Below are positions 24,761 to 35,772 of a stretch of DNA of 64,000 nt, in pieces. The DNA comes from Dendrocalamus latiflorus (lineage: Eukaryota > Streptophyta > Magnoliopsida > Poales > Poaceae). The stretch lies in contig CM029654.1 of NCBI GenBank assembly GCA_017311315.1, positions 3,275,637-3,339,636 of the forward strand, in the 5' to 3' direction. The position numbers and the translations under genes are program-made. The notes under the pieces were generated by a model. It searched no databases, was not told the DNA's origin, and saw only the letters and a list, made by a program, of their open reading frames with translations. Positions within the stretch are counted from its first letter, which is position 1, and every line of letters starts with the position of its first letter.

Positions 24761-26499
24761 TGTAGGACCGAAATGGCGACAGAGGGGGGGGTGAATGTCG
24801 CTCGCTTCAAAGCCCCCAAGAAATCGAACACTGATTTTTTAGAAAGATGCAAAACGCAGCACCTCACAGAAAATTAAAATTAAATTCTCTGAATTTTGGA
24901 ACGCATGCGACACCGAAAAATTCAGCATAAATCAGAGATTACCCAGTAAAAATTTCAGCTGAAAATATTGCTGTTTGATCTGCATGCAAAATTGAGGAAA
25001 ATCAGCACAAAGAAAAAAGAAACATGCACAAAAGATGAAGAAGGGACACTACTGCATGCTTGCTTGCCATTCAGCCAACAGGAGCAGTTCGTGAGAGTTT
25101 TTGGCCGAAAGACAGAGCTGCAGTAAGAAAAACTTCAGAGGAAGCTCAAATCCAAGAGAATGAGAAAGAAACTTCTTTTCTTTTCAGACAAAAACACCAA
25201 GAGCATAATCTAAATATAATGGAGACTCTAAACAACACAAGAAATCAACAAAAACTCGAGAAATTCAGAGATTTTCCAAACACTGAAAAAGTACAGAGGG
25301 TTCACCAAAATCCAAATTACTCCCCAACCTTTGATCCTATGACCATGAAACTTTGATGATATGTTAGCAATAGCTATGGGATAATCCAGATCAAATTTCA
25401 TGCCATTTCTCCAAAGGGAACAAGATTTCACCAAAACCCTAGAAGATGAAATACATGAACAGAGGAGACCAAAAGAGGAAATCCGAAATTAAACTTGGTT
25501 TGCTCTTTGGATCAACTAGCCAAATGGCTTTTGAGCATCTCCCATGTCATAGCAACCCATTTTGGCACTCCTAAGCAAGCAAGAACTCAAAACAACGAAA
25601 ATCACAAAATCACCCAAAAGAAGTTAACGAAGAACAGAGAGCAAGAATGAAAGAAGAACTTCAGATTTTCATTCCATCACGAAAGGAATACAAGGAGTCA
25701 CGATACGCATGGACATTAGATCAAGATGAATGATTACATGACCCTCAATCCCTCTCCAACCTCTCAATCCTCAACCATGAATGCTTGGATGGGATGAACA
25801 ACACTCTGTTCTACCTAGAAACCATCGAAGGGACAGAGGGAGCACACTCTAACAAACTCTGTCTCTCCCAACCACTAAAGAGCCAAAGCTAAACAACTCT
25901 CTAAAGACTCTTTTGACTCAATCAAAACCCTTGGAGTGCTCAAGTGGGCATGCAGCCCCTCAATCCTATTTATAGCCTTGGCTAACAGGTCTCCGCCCCG
26001 TTACGCCTGCTAAATCCAACGGCGCCCGCTCCCGCTTGTGCAGCCTCGCGAATTTCCTGATTCGCCCCTCCTGCACCTTCCGGGAAGCTTCCGCGCTCCT
26101 TGCCTCGCACGCCTCGCAACCACCTCGAGTCCACGTCATCTTCGACACATCCCGACCGTTCTGACCTCAGCGCCACCTGCGCCTAGTCCGGTCCACCGTG
26201 TCTCGCCACGACTCCAACTCGACGTCCTGCAGTCACACAGACAAGAAAACACGTCAAATAGCACCGCTCGACACATGAAAGCGTAAATACCATCACGCTT
26301 ACCACAGACAAAGTCCAAACCTGTCGAAACATTAGAATATACATCCTAAGCCTAAATGACCAAGTTTGACCAAAGTCCGACCGAGCCCGATTGCGCCACG
26401 CAACGGCTCGACTCCGAACCACTCAAACCAAACTCGACTATCCTAAACCTTTATTAATTACTCATCATTCACATGGAGTCACGACCACCTGGTCTCTCA
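24761..26499 (-). repeat. 5' LTR of the Sirevirus (right copy)
   Basis: Plus-strand TGTAGGACC to GGTCTCTCA, 1739 bp; it matches the left LTR at about 98.5% by hand count. It is the promoter LTR of the element because the reading frames run leftward from it. Confidence 0.96.
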
Positions 26500-26504
26500 C
26501 CATC

Positions 26505-28889
26505 ACAATCCTCCAATCACCGCTGCAATTCTAGGTCAACCGCCGAACTCTTGACCTCCGAGCTATTGGCACTTCTTCAATGCGCCCTGACAACACGCTG
26601 GAGTTGCCAAGGCCAAGTTTCCAATCGCCGCTGCAATTTCTCTCCCGACCGACCACATTGCGCCGAAATTTTTGACCACAACAATGTGTTACACGAGAAG
26701 ACTCCTAAGGCCAAGAGAAGACTCCTAACGCCCTTGCCAACCTCGCCCCATACGACCGCTGATCCTGGCCGAAGCCTCCCGTGCTCTTCCGCCACGACCA
26801 CGCATTGCCTCCTGAGTAGGGCATCCCCTATGCTAAATCTCCATGGAGTAGTTATAAAAGCCCTTGAACCCCTCCATCCATAGACATTGGCGTCCCATAG
26901 CCCTTAGACATCTCAGCCTCCTTTAACGACCATCACAAAGCTACCATCGCCGAAGAACCCCAAGTAAGGGCAAATTTCAGTTCTTTTTATTCAATTCATT
27001 TCAATTCAATTCCCTGCTTGTGAAGCGTCCTTATACTCTTAGTAACATCTCTGAAATACTGCCTTAAGCCCTCTTGCCCTCCATCTCACTAGCAACATCG
27101 TCTGCCGTTCGGCCGAAAACCACCACCGTGGACAGCCCGCCTCAAGAATCCAGATCCTAGGCCACCAATACCATGGTCTTTCTCATGCCCTCGGATGCTC
27201 AAGCCACCTTGCAATTGCCCTATTAGCCAAGAAATACCTCCTGTGCCATTTAAACATCCTGAGAACTCCCCACCTCACCACCGGCCATTTCGTGCTTCCC
27301 AGACCCTACCAAGCCCACAAATAGATCCCCCTTAGTCCCAAGAGTCCATCCATGCCCTCGTTTTCCATCGGAGTTAACCGTAGCGTCGGAAATTGCCGTC
27401 GCAAAAATCCTCTGTTTGGATGCTACAGTAGCCAGCGGGAGAAAGAAGATGAACAGTGATCGACCCGGTACCGTAGCAGTCCAACCTGTTAGTGAGCAGT
27501 AAACCCAAAACCCACAATGAATAGGATCTGGACCCACAATAAATAGTAAAATCCAATACTATTCACCCAAACCCTAAAAATGCAATATATGTCCATTTCG
27601 TCCGTTTTAAGCCCGTCTACCCTAATCCCAGCTCTGTTTTTTTCCATATTATCCATCGATAAAACTCAAAACCATCAAAAGATTGCTTCAAACCCTAAAC
27701 CTGGCACGATCCAAACTTTTACGGTTCGTTCAAACCCTTATGTCGCCTTGACCGTTTTGAGCCATAAAATCCATTCTCAACTATGTTTAGCCTGAGTATA
27801 CTCCGATAAAATCCTAGCCAGCCTAGATGTCATTTTGACCCCATATCCAATACTGTTTTGGCCATTACTATTTACTAAAAGCTCGGTAACAAATAGTCAT
27901 TTCGACCGTCTTAGACCCATCTAGCCCATTTCCAACTCCAATAAGCCAAACCACTCACCACCTAAACCGTAACCACTCAAACCTATTTTCTTTTGTCTTT
28001 TAGATATTTTATTGTATTTTGTTCCCAGCTTGCATTCTGCAAAGTAGGAACTCATTTCCATTCGTTTGCTGCGCTAGTATTCGAACCACACGAGTTGGTC
28101 AACAAAATAACTACAAGAGCAGTCTAACCAGAAGACTACAGTGAAATAATTAGAGACTATGGACAAAGAGGCAAGTCACATGCCTTTAATCATGTTGTAC
28201 CTACATTCTTTTAATTATTTAATTATCAGTATTTTCATTATGCTATTTGCACTCTATTATTTCATGTACAATAAATATTTAGAATGACTTCATATTTAGT
28301 TATGTCCTACCACCTAAAAAAGCCCAGTTTGATTTGATGCTCATATTCACCTTGACAAGACTTACTAGGGGTAAACTTATTATTTAAATAATCACGGTAG
28401 ACCAATAACTCAACAATTTTACACTACTAAGAAATTCAGCATTTTGCTAGTAGAGTTTTAAAAAATGGTTCTAGGATGAGGAGATATCATGAGAAGCCAC
28501 GGAATGGTCGGGTCCCATAACCTTATCCTAGGGTAGAGGCTTGGATCGGAAAGGTGGCAGTGCGGACGGGCACTGGAATATGGGTTTGTGGATGAAAGAT
28601 GCCTCAGTGAAAAATATATGGACTAGAACCTTATGCCAAGTAAAGAACATAGTGATCGCTCCACCACAAGCGCTGACCCGTCAAACCTGATTTAGTACTT
28701 GCTTAAGTTCGATTGAATATCTATAAAGGAAAAGAGGGAGAAGGGAGGTATGTATGGAAGGGGGTTAACCATACAACAGTAGATCCGCATCAAATCGGGT
28801 GAGGCTACGGGCCACTCGAGTTTGTTGAAAAACAGCATATACTAGGTAGAGGCTATATGAAGAATTGAGCAGTGAAAAGCCTTGTTTTC
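26505..28889. other. Unclassified repeat-like region right of the Sirevirus
   Basis: This continues the pre-insertion target sequence. The first 900 bp are CCA/CGCC-rich with many short frames. About 27390-27800 holds phrases such as GCTACAGTAGCC and AAACCCTAAA, then AT-rich sequence. The style resembles the non-coding part of an LTR retrotransposon, but I could not find matching LTR ends, a primer site or protein motifs. No gene is called. Confidence 0.4.
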
Positions 28890-28892
28890 TTA

Positions 28893-29135
28893 GGACCTGT
28901 TTGTTTTGGCTGCGACTTATGGCTTTTGGCTGAAATTTTTGAATTTCGACTGTTTACGGTACAGATTACGGAGAGACCGATACTCACTTACGATTTTGGC
29001 TGGCACAGATGTTGGGATTTTAACGTGTACTACGTTTAACTTGTAGATCCCGTCTTGAGAAAATACTCCGTTTGAAAGTTAGGTACTGTAGCAAAAGCCA
29101 AAAGCCGACCGGCTTGTGACTTGCCAAACAGGCCC
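28893..29135 (+). mobile_element. Family-A MITE copy with TTA target duplication
   Basis: The ends GGACCTGTTTG and CAAACAGGCCC are near-perfect inverted repeats flanked by TTA on both sides (28890-28892, 29136-29138). The interior has GGCTTTTGGCTG, a GTACTACGTTTAACTTGTAG version of the family marker and TACTGTAGCAAAAGCC. Size and target site fit a PIF/Harbinger-derived Tourist MITE. Confidence 0.75.
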
Positions 29136-29751
29136 TTAACTCTGTCGCGGGAGTTAAGAAATCTTATGTGTAAAGCTGAGCTGTTCTGCAGAGTCATTTA
29201 TAAATGATATTCGAATATGCCGTGCTTCCGGTAAATGAATCTGTGTTTAATGGATGATTCCAACAGTGAAGTATAAGTAGATTTGAAAATGATTTAAAAA
29301 TGTGAAGTCTGATAATCAAGTTTGAAGCCCCGATTCATTAAGAAGTTATCGTTCTTTTGTATTTGAAAATATTTACAAATAAAATTGCACCCGCAAATAT
29401 TTAACAAAACCCATATATCCCCATCATTTGGAAAATTTTGGCATGTAATTAAATAGTATTTTTCCATGTGACTTGTTGAGTACGGTTGGTTGTACTCAAT
29501 CTTACTTCATTTTCCACCAACACAAAGATCAGAAGAAGAATGGATGTTACAAGTATTCATGTTAGAGTTACGACTACACTCAAGCGTTCCTGTGAAAATT
29601 TTTCTTGGATCTTCTATGTAAGTTAAAGTTTTGGGCTGGACGTCTTTAAATTTGTTAAAGTTGACCATTAGTTTTTTATTTTAATCAAACTAACTTTTAA
29701 AATATTCGTAAGTAGGCATGATACTTTTTCTGTCCGTAACTAAACTCCTAA

Positions 29752-30038
29752 GAGCATCTCCAAGAGATGCCCAATAAATTCACACCCTAAATCTTTTTTT
29801 ACAGATCCTAATCATGATATAAGGTCCCAAAATAATCATTCCCTCCAACAGATACCCTAAACCAGAAAAACAGTATTGGGATCCTAGATCATCCTCTATA
29901 AGTAGAGAGCGAGAGCCCATTTTTTGGGTGTGTTCTATTTTTGGGAGTCTATTTGAGAATCTGTTGGAGCTACTTTTTACCCTTCAACTCTAAAATTTAA
30001 ATATTAAGAGCCATATAGAGTATCTCTTGGAGATGTTC
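29752..30038. mobile_element. MITE, 287 bp, TAA target duplication
   Basis: The ends GAGCATCTCCAAGAGATGCC and, inverted, GAACATCTCCAAGAGATACT are well matched, and TAA flanks both sides (29749-29751, 30039-30041). The 3-bp duplication and ends fit Tourist-like elements of grasses. No coding capacity. Confidence 0.85.
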
Positions 30039-30041
30039 TAA

Positions 30042-32389
30042 GTTATCACAGAAGGTAAGATATTTCTGTTCCAAAAAATAGGGGCGTTACAACCTCGTCG
30101 GACCAGGCGATATTCCTGTACCTTTGAGGCACGATCTTGAATCGGGCCGAAGTAGTCTTTGGGCCTCAAGGAGATGAGTTCGGTTCGGATTGGGCATCGC
30201 GGCTCTGGCTACTCAGCCGTCCCGTATCCACCGGCTCACTTCACCGTCAGACGAGCAGCCTAAAATTCGGAGCTCAGAGAAGAATCGTGAGGACAGTACT
30301 AGCACAACGTCAAAGGAGCCGAGAAGCGATGCACTCGCCATCTCCAAGAATCTTGCCTTTTCTTCTGTTACTGACCTGCTTCAGGAGAGAAGCACTCCCT
30401 ACTCCATCATCTGCTGATCTGCGCTGGATAAGTCCAACGAAGGAGCATTATTCTTTCAATTCATACGTCGTTAATGGCTTTGAAGCCATCAGCCACATGA
30501 CGTGCACTCATCAACTGCTTGGTCGTACTACATGATATAGGTTCTTAAAAAAGTACTACATCATATAGACGATCGATGGTCCTGTATGTGTGGAGATGCT
30601 CCATCGTGATGGAGCCTAAAACGGCGTCCACATGCATGCATCTTCGAACGGAAGTCTGAACTCTGTCTGAAATGAAGTTCACTGAGGTTCAGAAGAAAAG
30701 AAACATTGCCATTTGGTTCCCATGGTAAAGATTAAAAAATGTATGACATACAAGCAGTGGTGCATCGATTAGTGCAAAGTTTGCCAGCTAAAGCTTGCCA
30801 ACTCTAGGCAAACACTTAGTCCTTTTATAGGCTAGCTATTGTGTCAATAAGCACATGTTGATTAGTTTTACCTCTCCTAATTGCGTTCTTTTTATGTGAG
30901 GATAGTGGCTAGCTAGCCTATCTACAGACGAATGCACCAAGCAATGCACTACAGATTTACACGTTTTGCACTCTTTTAAGTGATCGATCGATGCACCAAA
31001 GTAGTAGTGCAGCAGCAACAAATTAACATTGATGTCTGTCAACACAGCAGCAGGCCACTGAAGCAATTCGATCAGTGACCGGAGCACTATCTTCTGCACT
31101 AAGAAAGCCGGGGAATGTGAACGCAGGAGTGTATGTCCACTTCTCCTTTTCCCAAGGACCGGAATGTTCAGTTATTGAGGAGTCTAAGTGTAGGCCCATG
31201 CTGTCCTGCATGGCTACATGCGCGCCCCATGGCCATGCTGCGCCTTCAGTTACCAAGAAAGCATATAGGCCACACGAGGCCTTGTTGCTACAAGATCTGA
31301 AGACACACACGCAAGCAGATAGCGGCGAACCTAGAATTAAAATAGGCGGACTTAGAACTAAAATAGAGGTGTTTATGATGAAGATCTTCTATCTCTAAAT
31401 CATACTACCCACTCCCTCTATAGATAGATGCCGGTGCTAGAGGGAGTATCCACATTCCAATCGGTGGTAGGGTGGGCCTAGGACTAAAATAGAGATACTT
31501 ATGAAGGAGGTCTTCTTCTATCTCTTAATCAAGACTTATTCTCTCTGTAGATACATGCCGGTGCTAGAGGGAGGTATCCACGTTTTGATCGGCAGTAGGA
31601 TAGGCTCGTATCGGGTCGATGCTTGATTGCTTGCACGGACGATGCATTCTGTAACACTCCCATTTATGAGGACGTTAAATTATCCTCGCAACTGTCTAGG
31701 ATTGTTCAGCTACGAGTACTGTAGAAGAGTGTATGTCGTTGAGGCAGTGTTGGCAGAGATTAGGGACAGTTTTAGTTAAGATTCGTGCAGATCTAGGGAT
31801 CAAAGGGAATAAAATCAAAACTCAATTTCAATTCTTTTGAAAAATTCAGTTTTGTTTCACATTCCGTTTCTCACTTCTGTTTCAGAGCTGGGGACCTCTC
31901 GCGCGCCCGCCGGTGGCGTCTGAACCCGAGAAAACCTGAAAGGCTGCGTGTACGATCGAACAGCCGTGTGCTGAATGTGCATGAAGTAGTCGTAGATGCT
32001 GACAAGCAGGGCCCACACCAAAGTCAAAACATGGGCAGCTCGTGCCATCCAATGGTCAATTAATGTTACGTGTCTTCAACATTTTTAGGTGATTTTGGAA
32101 ATATTAATCAGGTGGATGTGGCTATTACTGTATCTGTCACCTTACAAATGACAACCTCTTTGAACTCTAAAACTAAATTCTGGGTGCTGACAGTTTAGTG
32201 GTGTAGGTGACATAGATTAGTTTCTAGAAAGTTATGATTGCCACTGTTTTGGAGTACATAATTGTTTTGCTGGTTGGGTTGCTCCACTATTATATGGCCC
32301 ACTGGCTATGGTTCTTTGGCGCAATCAGCTATCTTTCTGCTTCAACATTCTAGATGTAACTTATAAGTTTATTTTTTTTGCTTGATGTA
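30042..32389. other. Intergenic region with possible unidentified gene fragment
   Basis: A GC-richer stretch at 30100-30540 has two overlapping plus-strand frames. The one at 30190-30417 reads KEPRSDALAISKNLAFSSV near its end and looks more protein-like than the other, but I cannot name it and see no splice pattern around it. The rest is AT-rich with a 131-bp duplication at 31351-31612 (separate entry). No functional gene is claimed. Confidence 0.35.
31351..31612. repeat. Imperfect tandem duplication, about 131 bp
   Basis: GAACTAAAATAGAGGTG at 31351 and GGACTAAAATAGAGATAC at 31482 start two similar units. Both contain GATGAAGATCTTCT/GAAGGAGGTCTTCT and ATGCCGGTGCTAGAGGGAG. They have drifted to roughly 80% identity by eye. 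Confidence 0.8.
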
Positions 32390-32397
32390 ATTGCCTC

Positions 32398-32573
32398 CAG
32401 TGGCGGATCCAGGAAAAATTTTTGGAGGGGCTGAAGTACCTTCAGCTCGACCTCAGCCCCTTCTACATTATACATCCATGGCTAAAAATTTAGGGGGGCT
32501 CCAAGGGGGCTCTAAGGGTCCGATAGCAGTAGGGGGGCTCGAGCCCCCCGCCCCACCGCTAGATCCGCCCATG
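32398..32573. mobile_element. Small hAT-type MITE, 176 bp
   Basis: The ends CAGTGGCGGATCCAGG and, inverted, CATGGGCGGATCTAGC are flanked by a perfect 8-bp duplication ATTGCCTC (32390-32397 and 32574-32581). Ends starting CA with 8-bp duplications are the hAT pattern; the next base on each side is also C, so a 9-bp Mutator-style reading cannot be excluded. The interior is a run of GGGGGCT / AGCCCCC motifs. Confidence 0.85.
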
Positions 32574-32751
32574 ATTGCCTCCCATTGCGAGTGTATCCTT
32601 CAACACCTATGGATATTCTAAAAAATGTTCTTGTTAAATTTGGTTATGGAAATACTGTGAAACATAAAACTGCTCCCATGGTGTACGTACACGGCAGGTA
32701 ATTATTTACTCCCTTGAATATAATATTGCTAGTGCTTGCCTTGCTCAAAAG

Positions 32752-33013
32752 GGCTTATTTTGGGTGGCTTATGCTGAAAAGCACTGTAGCGGGCTGAAAA
32801 AACACTGTAGCTGACAGTGGCTTATTTGGCATAATTAAATTTAAAAAATTCAAAAAACATGTTAGCCCGTCACGAACAGTACAAACAAATACGGGAAAAA
32901 AAGAACCAACAATAAAGCTAAAAAAAATTCAACATATCAAAAAAAGACGAAATTGTTGAATACTAAAAAATAAACCAGAATTTAGAAGCTCAAGCTGAAA
33001 TAAACGGGGTCTT
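32752..33013 (+). mobile_element. Family-B MITE copy 1
   Basis: Shares with five other places in the window the core GCATAATTAAATTTAAAAAA, ACACTGTAGCTGACAG and CATGTTAGCCCGTCACG, with GCTTATTTTG at one end and AGAAGCTCAAGCTGAAATAA at the other. Non-coding. Confidence 0.75.
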
Positions 33014-33258
33014 AACTACACAAAGGGTTAGACCAGACTAGCATCTGACCGCGTAGAACTCCCTTGACATTGTTCTGACTTCTCTTACTACACTGTCACA
33101 CGGTAACGACATCAAGGAAAGTAACTCTTTCCTGGTTTTTTAAGAGGGTTGGTTTTTTTTTGTGCGTGCAAAGATCAATGGAGGAGTACTGGAACCATAG
33201 ACAGACTCTTTTTTTTATATTAGTAGAGAAATGGAACGTGGTAATTTTATACTGTCTG

Positions 33259-35047
33259 TAGGGGTGGATAACGAGCCAGCTCGGCTCGGCTCGGCTCGGC
33301 TCGGTAAGGCTCGTTAAAGAAGCAGCTCGGCTCGGCTCGGCTCGTTAGAGTAACGAGCTAAAACAAAGGCTCGGCTCGGCTCGGTGGAAAGCTCGGGCTC
33401 GGCTCGTTAGGCTTGTAAATACAAATTACAAAATTTGATTGCAATTATACAAGCAGATCATATGATTACAACAAACAATAACAGGTCATATGATTACAAC
33501 AAACATTTGTTACCAATGGTGCATACATTTGTTAGCATCTTACACATACCAGGTCATATGATTACAACAAACAACAACATCATATTGTAGAGCCAATATG
33601 TACATATATGTAACCTATATGCTTTCACACAGACACATGTACACAGACCTTCTTGTGGTTGATCTATTTCCATCTCCATCCCTCTAGTAATGGATAGATC
33701 ATCTATCTGCAGTCCAAAAGATTAGCATTTGTAGAACATTAGAACATTAGCAAAATAAACTGGAGAGGAGCCATTACCTGCTATGCTATGTAGAACATTA
33801 GCATTTGGCTGCCATTTTGGTTTAGTTAGCCTATCCACATTCTTACTATAATGTGAAACCAGTCCATCAATTCACCATTCCATCTATTCACCATTCCTTA
33901 AGATGAAACTTCAGTTTCCTTTAACAAGAAGGCAAGTTCATGTATTCTCTGATACTTTTGGTGTTAAAATGGGACAATGAGTAGAGATAGCTCCTCCCAT
34001 TTGCCCACCTGCTGATGAGTAATAGCTGCTTTTGTTGAATAATGGGCAACAATAACACAACAATGATATAAAGTGCAAAGAGACAATAACAGAATGCCTA
34101 ACGAACCACACACAAATCAATGAGATGACCATGTAACCCTACCCATAATTGGTAGACAGGGCATCCTTCTCCAGGAAGCAAAGCCAGGGACAGCAATGAA
34201 AGATCAATATCTCACAGTCAACAATCAAAATCCAAGAACATGGGTTGAGGAGTTACTTTACCGACGGTGAGGGTGCGGTGCGGCACCGTGGCGGCGGCGC
34301 CGGATCTAGGGTTAAGGCTTTGAGGGAAGGCGATGGCCGATGGGAAAGGGGTGGAGGCTGAGGCGAGGAGGGAAGGGGCCGACGCCGGCGGAGGTGAGGG
34401 TGCGGTGTGGCACCGTGGCTGCGGCGCCGAACCTAGGGTTGAGGCTTTGAGGGAAGGCGATGGCCGATGGGAAGGGGGTGGAGGCTGAGGCGAGGAGGAG
34501 GGGAGGGGCCGGCGCCAGCGGACGGTGAGGGTGCGGTGCGGCACCGTGGCGGCGGCACCGGACCTAGGGTTGAGGCTTGAGGGAAGGCGATGGCTGATGG
34601 GAAAGGGGTGGAGGATGAAGCGAGGAGGAGGAGAGGGGCCGGCGTCGGCGCGCGGCGGACGTGCTGTGCGGCACCGTGGCGGCGGCGCCGGACCTAGGGT
34701 TGAGATGAGAAGGGGATCGCCGGATCGGGACTCGGGAGTGCGTCGGGTGACCGGGAGACGGAGTGTGCGCGGGCTGAGTCAAGACGTGAGGCGTGAGACG
34801 GAAGACGAGAGACGGAGTGTGCGTGGGCCTGGGCCGAGCGTCGACGTGAGATGGCCGAGCCAACCGCCGAGCGAGCCAAACGAGCCATCCGAGCGGCTCG
34901 CGAGCCAGCTCGGGCTCGGCTCGTTAAAAAGACGAGCTCAATCCCTGGCTCGGCTCGGCTCGTAAATGCCACGAGCCAAGCCGAGCCGAGCCGAGCCTGT
35001 ATCAAGCCGAGCCGAGCCGCGAGCCACGAGCTTTTTGTCCACCCCTA
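33259..35047. mobile_element. hAT-type non-autonomous element with mirrored GGCTC arrays, 1789 bp
   Basis: The ends TAGGGGTGGATAA and, inverted, TAGGGGTGGACAA lie between perfect 8-bp duplications ACTGTCTG (33251-33258, 35048-35055), the hAT pattern. Just inside the left end, (GGCTC)n runs occupy 33278-33415; just inside the right end, the inverse (GAGCC)n runs occupy about 34905-35030. hAT transposases are known to bind short repeated motifs below the terminal repeats, so these arrays may be such sites. The middle is AT-rich (33420-34250), then holds four GC-rich repeats (34267-34700). Overlapping GC-rich open frames on both strands are taken as composition effects; no transposase was recognised. 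Confidence 0.88.
34267..34700. repeat. Four GC-rich repeats of 127-131 bp inside the hAT element
   Basis: The marker GCACCGTGGCGGCGGC (GCACCGTGGCTGCGGC in copy 2) recurs at 34283, 34410, 34541 and 34671. Each unit also has CCTAGGGTT (a telo-box-like motif) and the first three have GGCGATGGCCGATGGG or a close form. The unit resembles a plant gene leader and start region that has been amplified. Confidence 0.85.
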
Positions 35048-35217
35048 ACTGTCTGTCCTCCATAGATGATACTAGTACTATCGCTAGTAAAATTGTTGCA
35101 GTAGTAGTTTGTGCTATGTTTATGCACATCAACTAGAAGATGCGCGCAAAGCATTGCATTGAATAACTTTAAGTTACTCCGACTGGGGCATCGATCCAGT
35201 TTCTCCATTTCAGCTAT

Positions 35218-35480
35218 GACTTATTTTGAGTGGCTTATAGCTGAAAAAAACGGTAGCTGGCTGAAAAAACACTGTAGCTAACAGAGGCTTATTTAGCATA
35301 ATTAAATTAAAAAAATTAAAAATAGAAAAAACATATTAGCCCATCACGTGTAATGCAAATAAATATGGAAAAAATCGGCAAAAAAGCTCAAAAAAAAGTC
35401 AAAAGTTAAAAAAACGAAATTTATGAATAGTAAAAAATAAGCCAGAACCCAGAAGCTGAAACCGAAACGAGGGGGCCGAT
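35218..35480 (+). mobile_element. Family-B MITE copy 2
   Basis: Same order of markers as copy 1: GGCTTATAGCTGAAAAAAAC, GCATAATTAAATTAAAAAAA, CATATTAGCCCATCACG and CCAGAAGCTGAAACCGAAA-like end. Its right end lies about 290 bp before the lipase start codon, so it forms part of that gene's upstream region. Confidence 0.75.
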
Positions 35481-35678
35481 CCTCTCCTTTTGAGAGGCCG
35501 CTGCGGTGCCTAATAAGTCTGTCAAGAATTGAAGTGCATGGCTCGTGCTGATCCCCAAACCTAGCCAAGGCGTCACGTTGAAGAAAGCAGCAAAGACCAA
35601 GAATCTCAGTCACCGGTCAATCCATTCACACACAAGAATCACCAGATCACTAGTCACTAACCCTCCATTTGCTCGCAC

Positions 35679-35688
35679 TTTAAATATG
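35679..35688 (+). promoter_or_regulatory. TATA-like box of the lipase gene
   Basis: TTTAAATATG about 85-95 bp upstream of the ATG at 35773, a normal distance for a short plant 5' leader. It is the only TATA-like motif between the family-B MITE and the start codon. Confidence 0.5.
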
Positions 35689-35772
35689 CGCGCATGCGTC
35701 CACTCCTCGATCGCACTAAGCACACACCAGCTGCAGCTAGTGGGCAGCTAGTGCCACGCACTGCGCGCCAGC

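Larger units (their letters stand above)
15139..26499 (-). mobile_element. Full-length Ty1/Copia retrotransposon, Sirevirus (SIRE/Maximus) lineage
   Basis: An 11,361-bp element on the minus strand. The LTRs (1735 and 1739 bp) begin TG and end CA, with a perfect CCATC duplication on each side (15134-15138 and 26500-26504). An initiator-Met-tRNA primer site lies inside the upstream LTR, and Gag, protease, integrase, reverse transcriptase and RNase H follow in Copia order. A long non-coding tail with several polypurine tracts before the 3' LTR is a Sirevirus hallmark, as are the long LTRs. I count about 25 substitutions between the LTRs by eye (about 1.4%). At the commonly used grass rate of 1.3e-8 per site per year this suggests roughly half a million years. 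Several stop codons and frameshifts make this copy non-autonomous. Confidence 0.96.

Noticed and set aside
34218..35005. Overlapping frames of about 100-146 codons on both strands in the hAT element
   Set aside because: They follow the 130-bp GC repeats and GGCTC arrays; no transposase motif was found.
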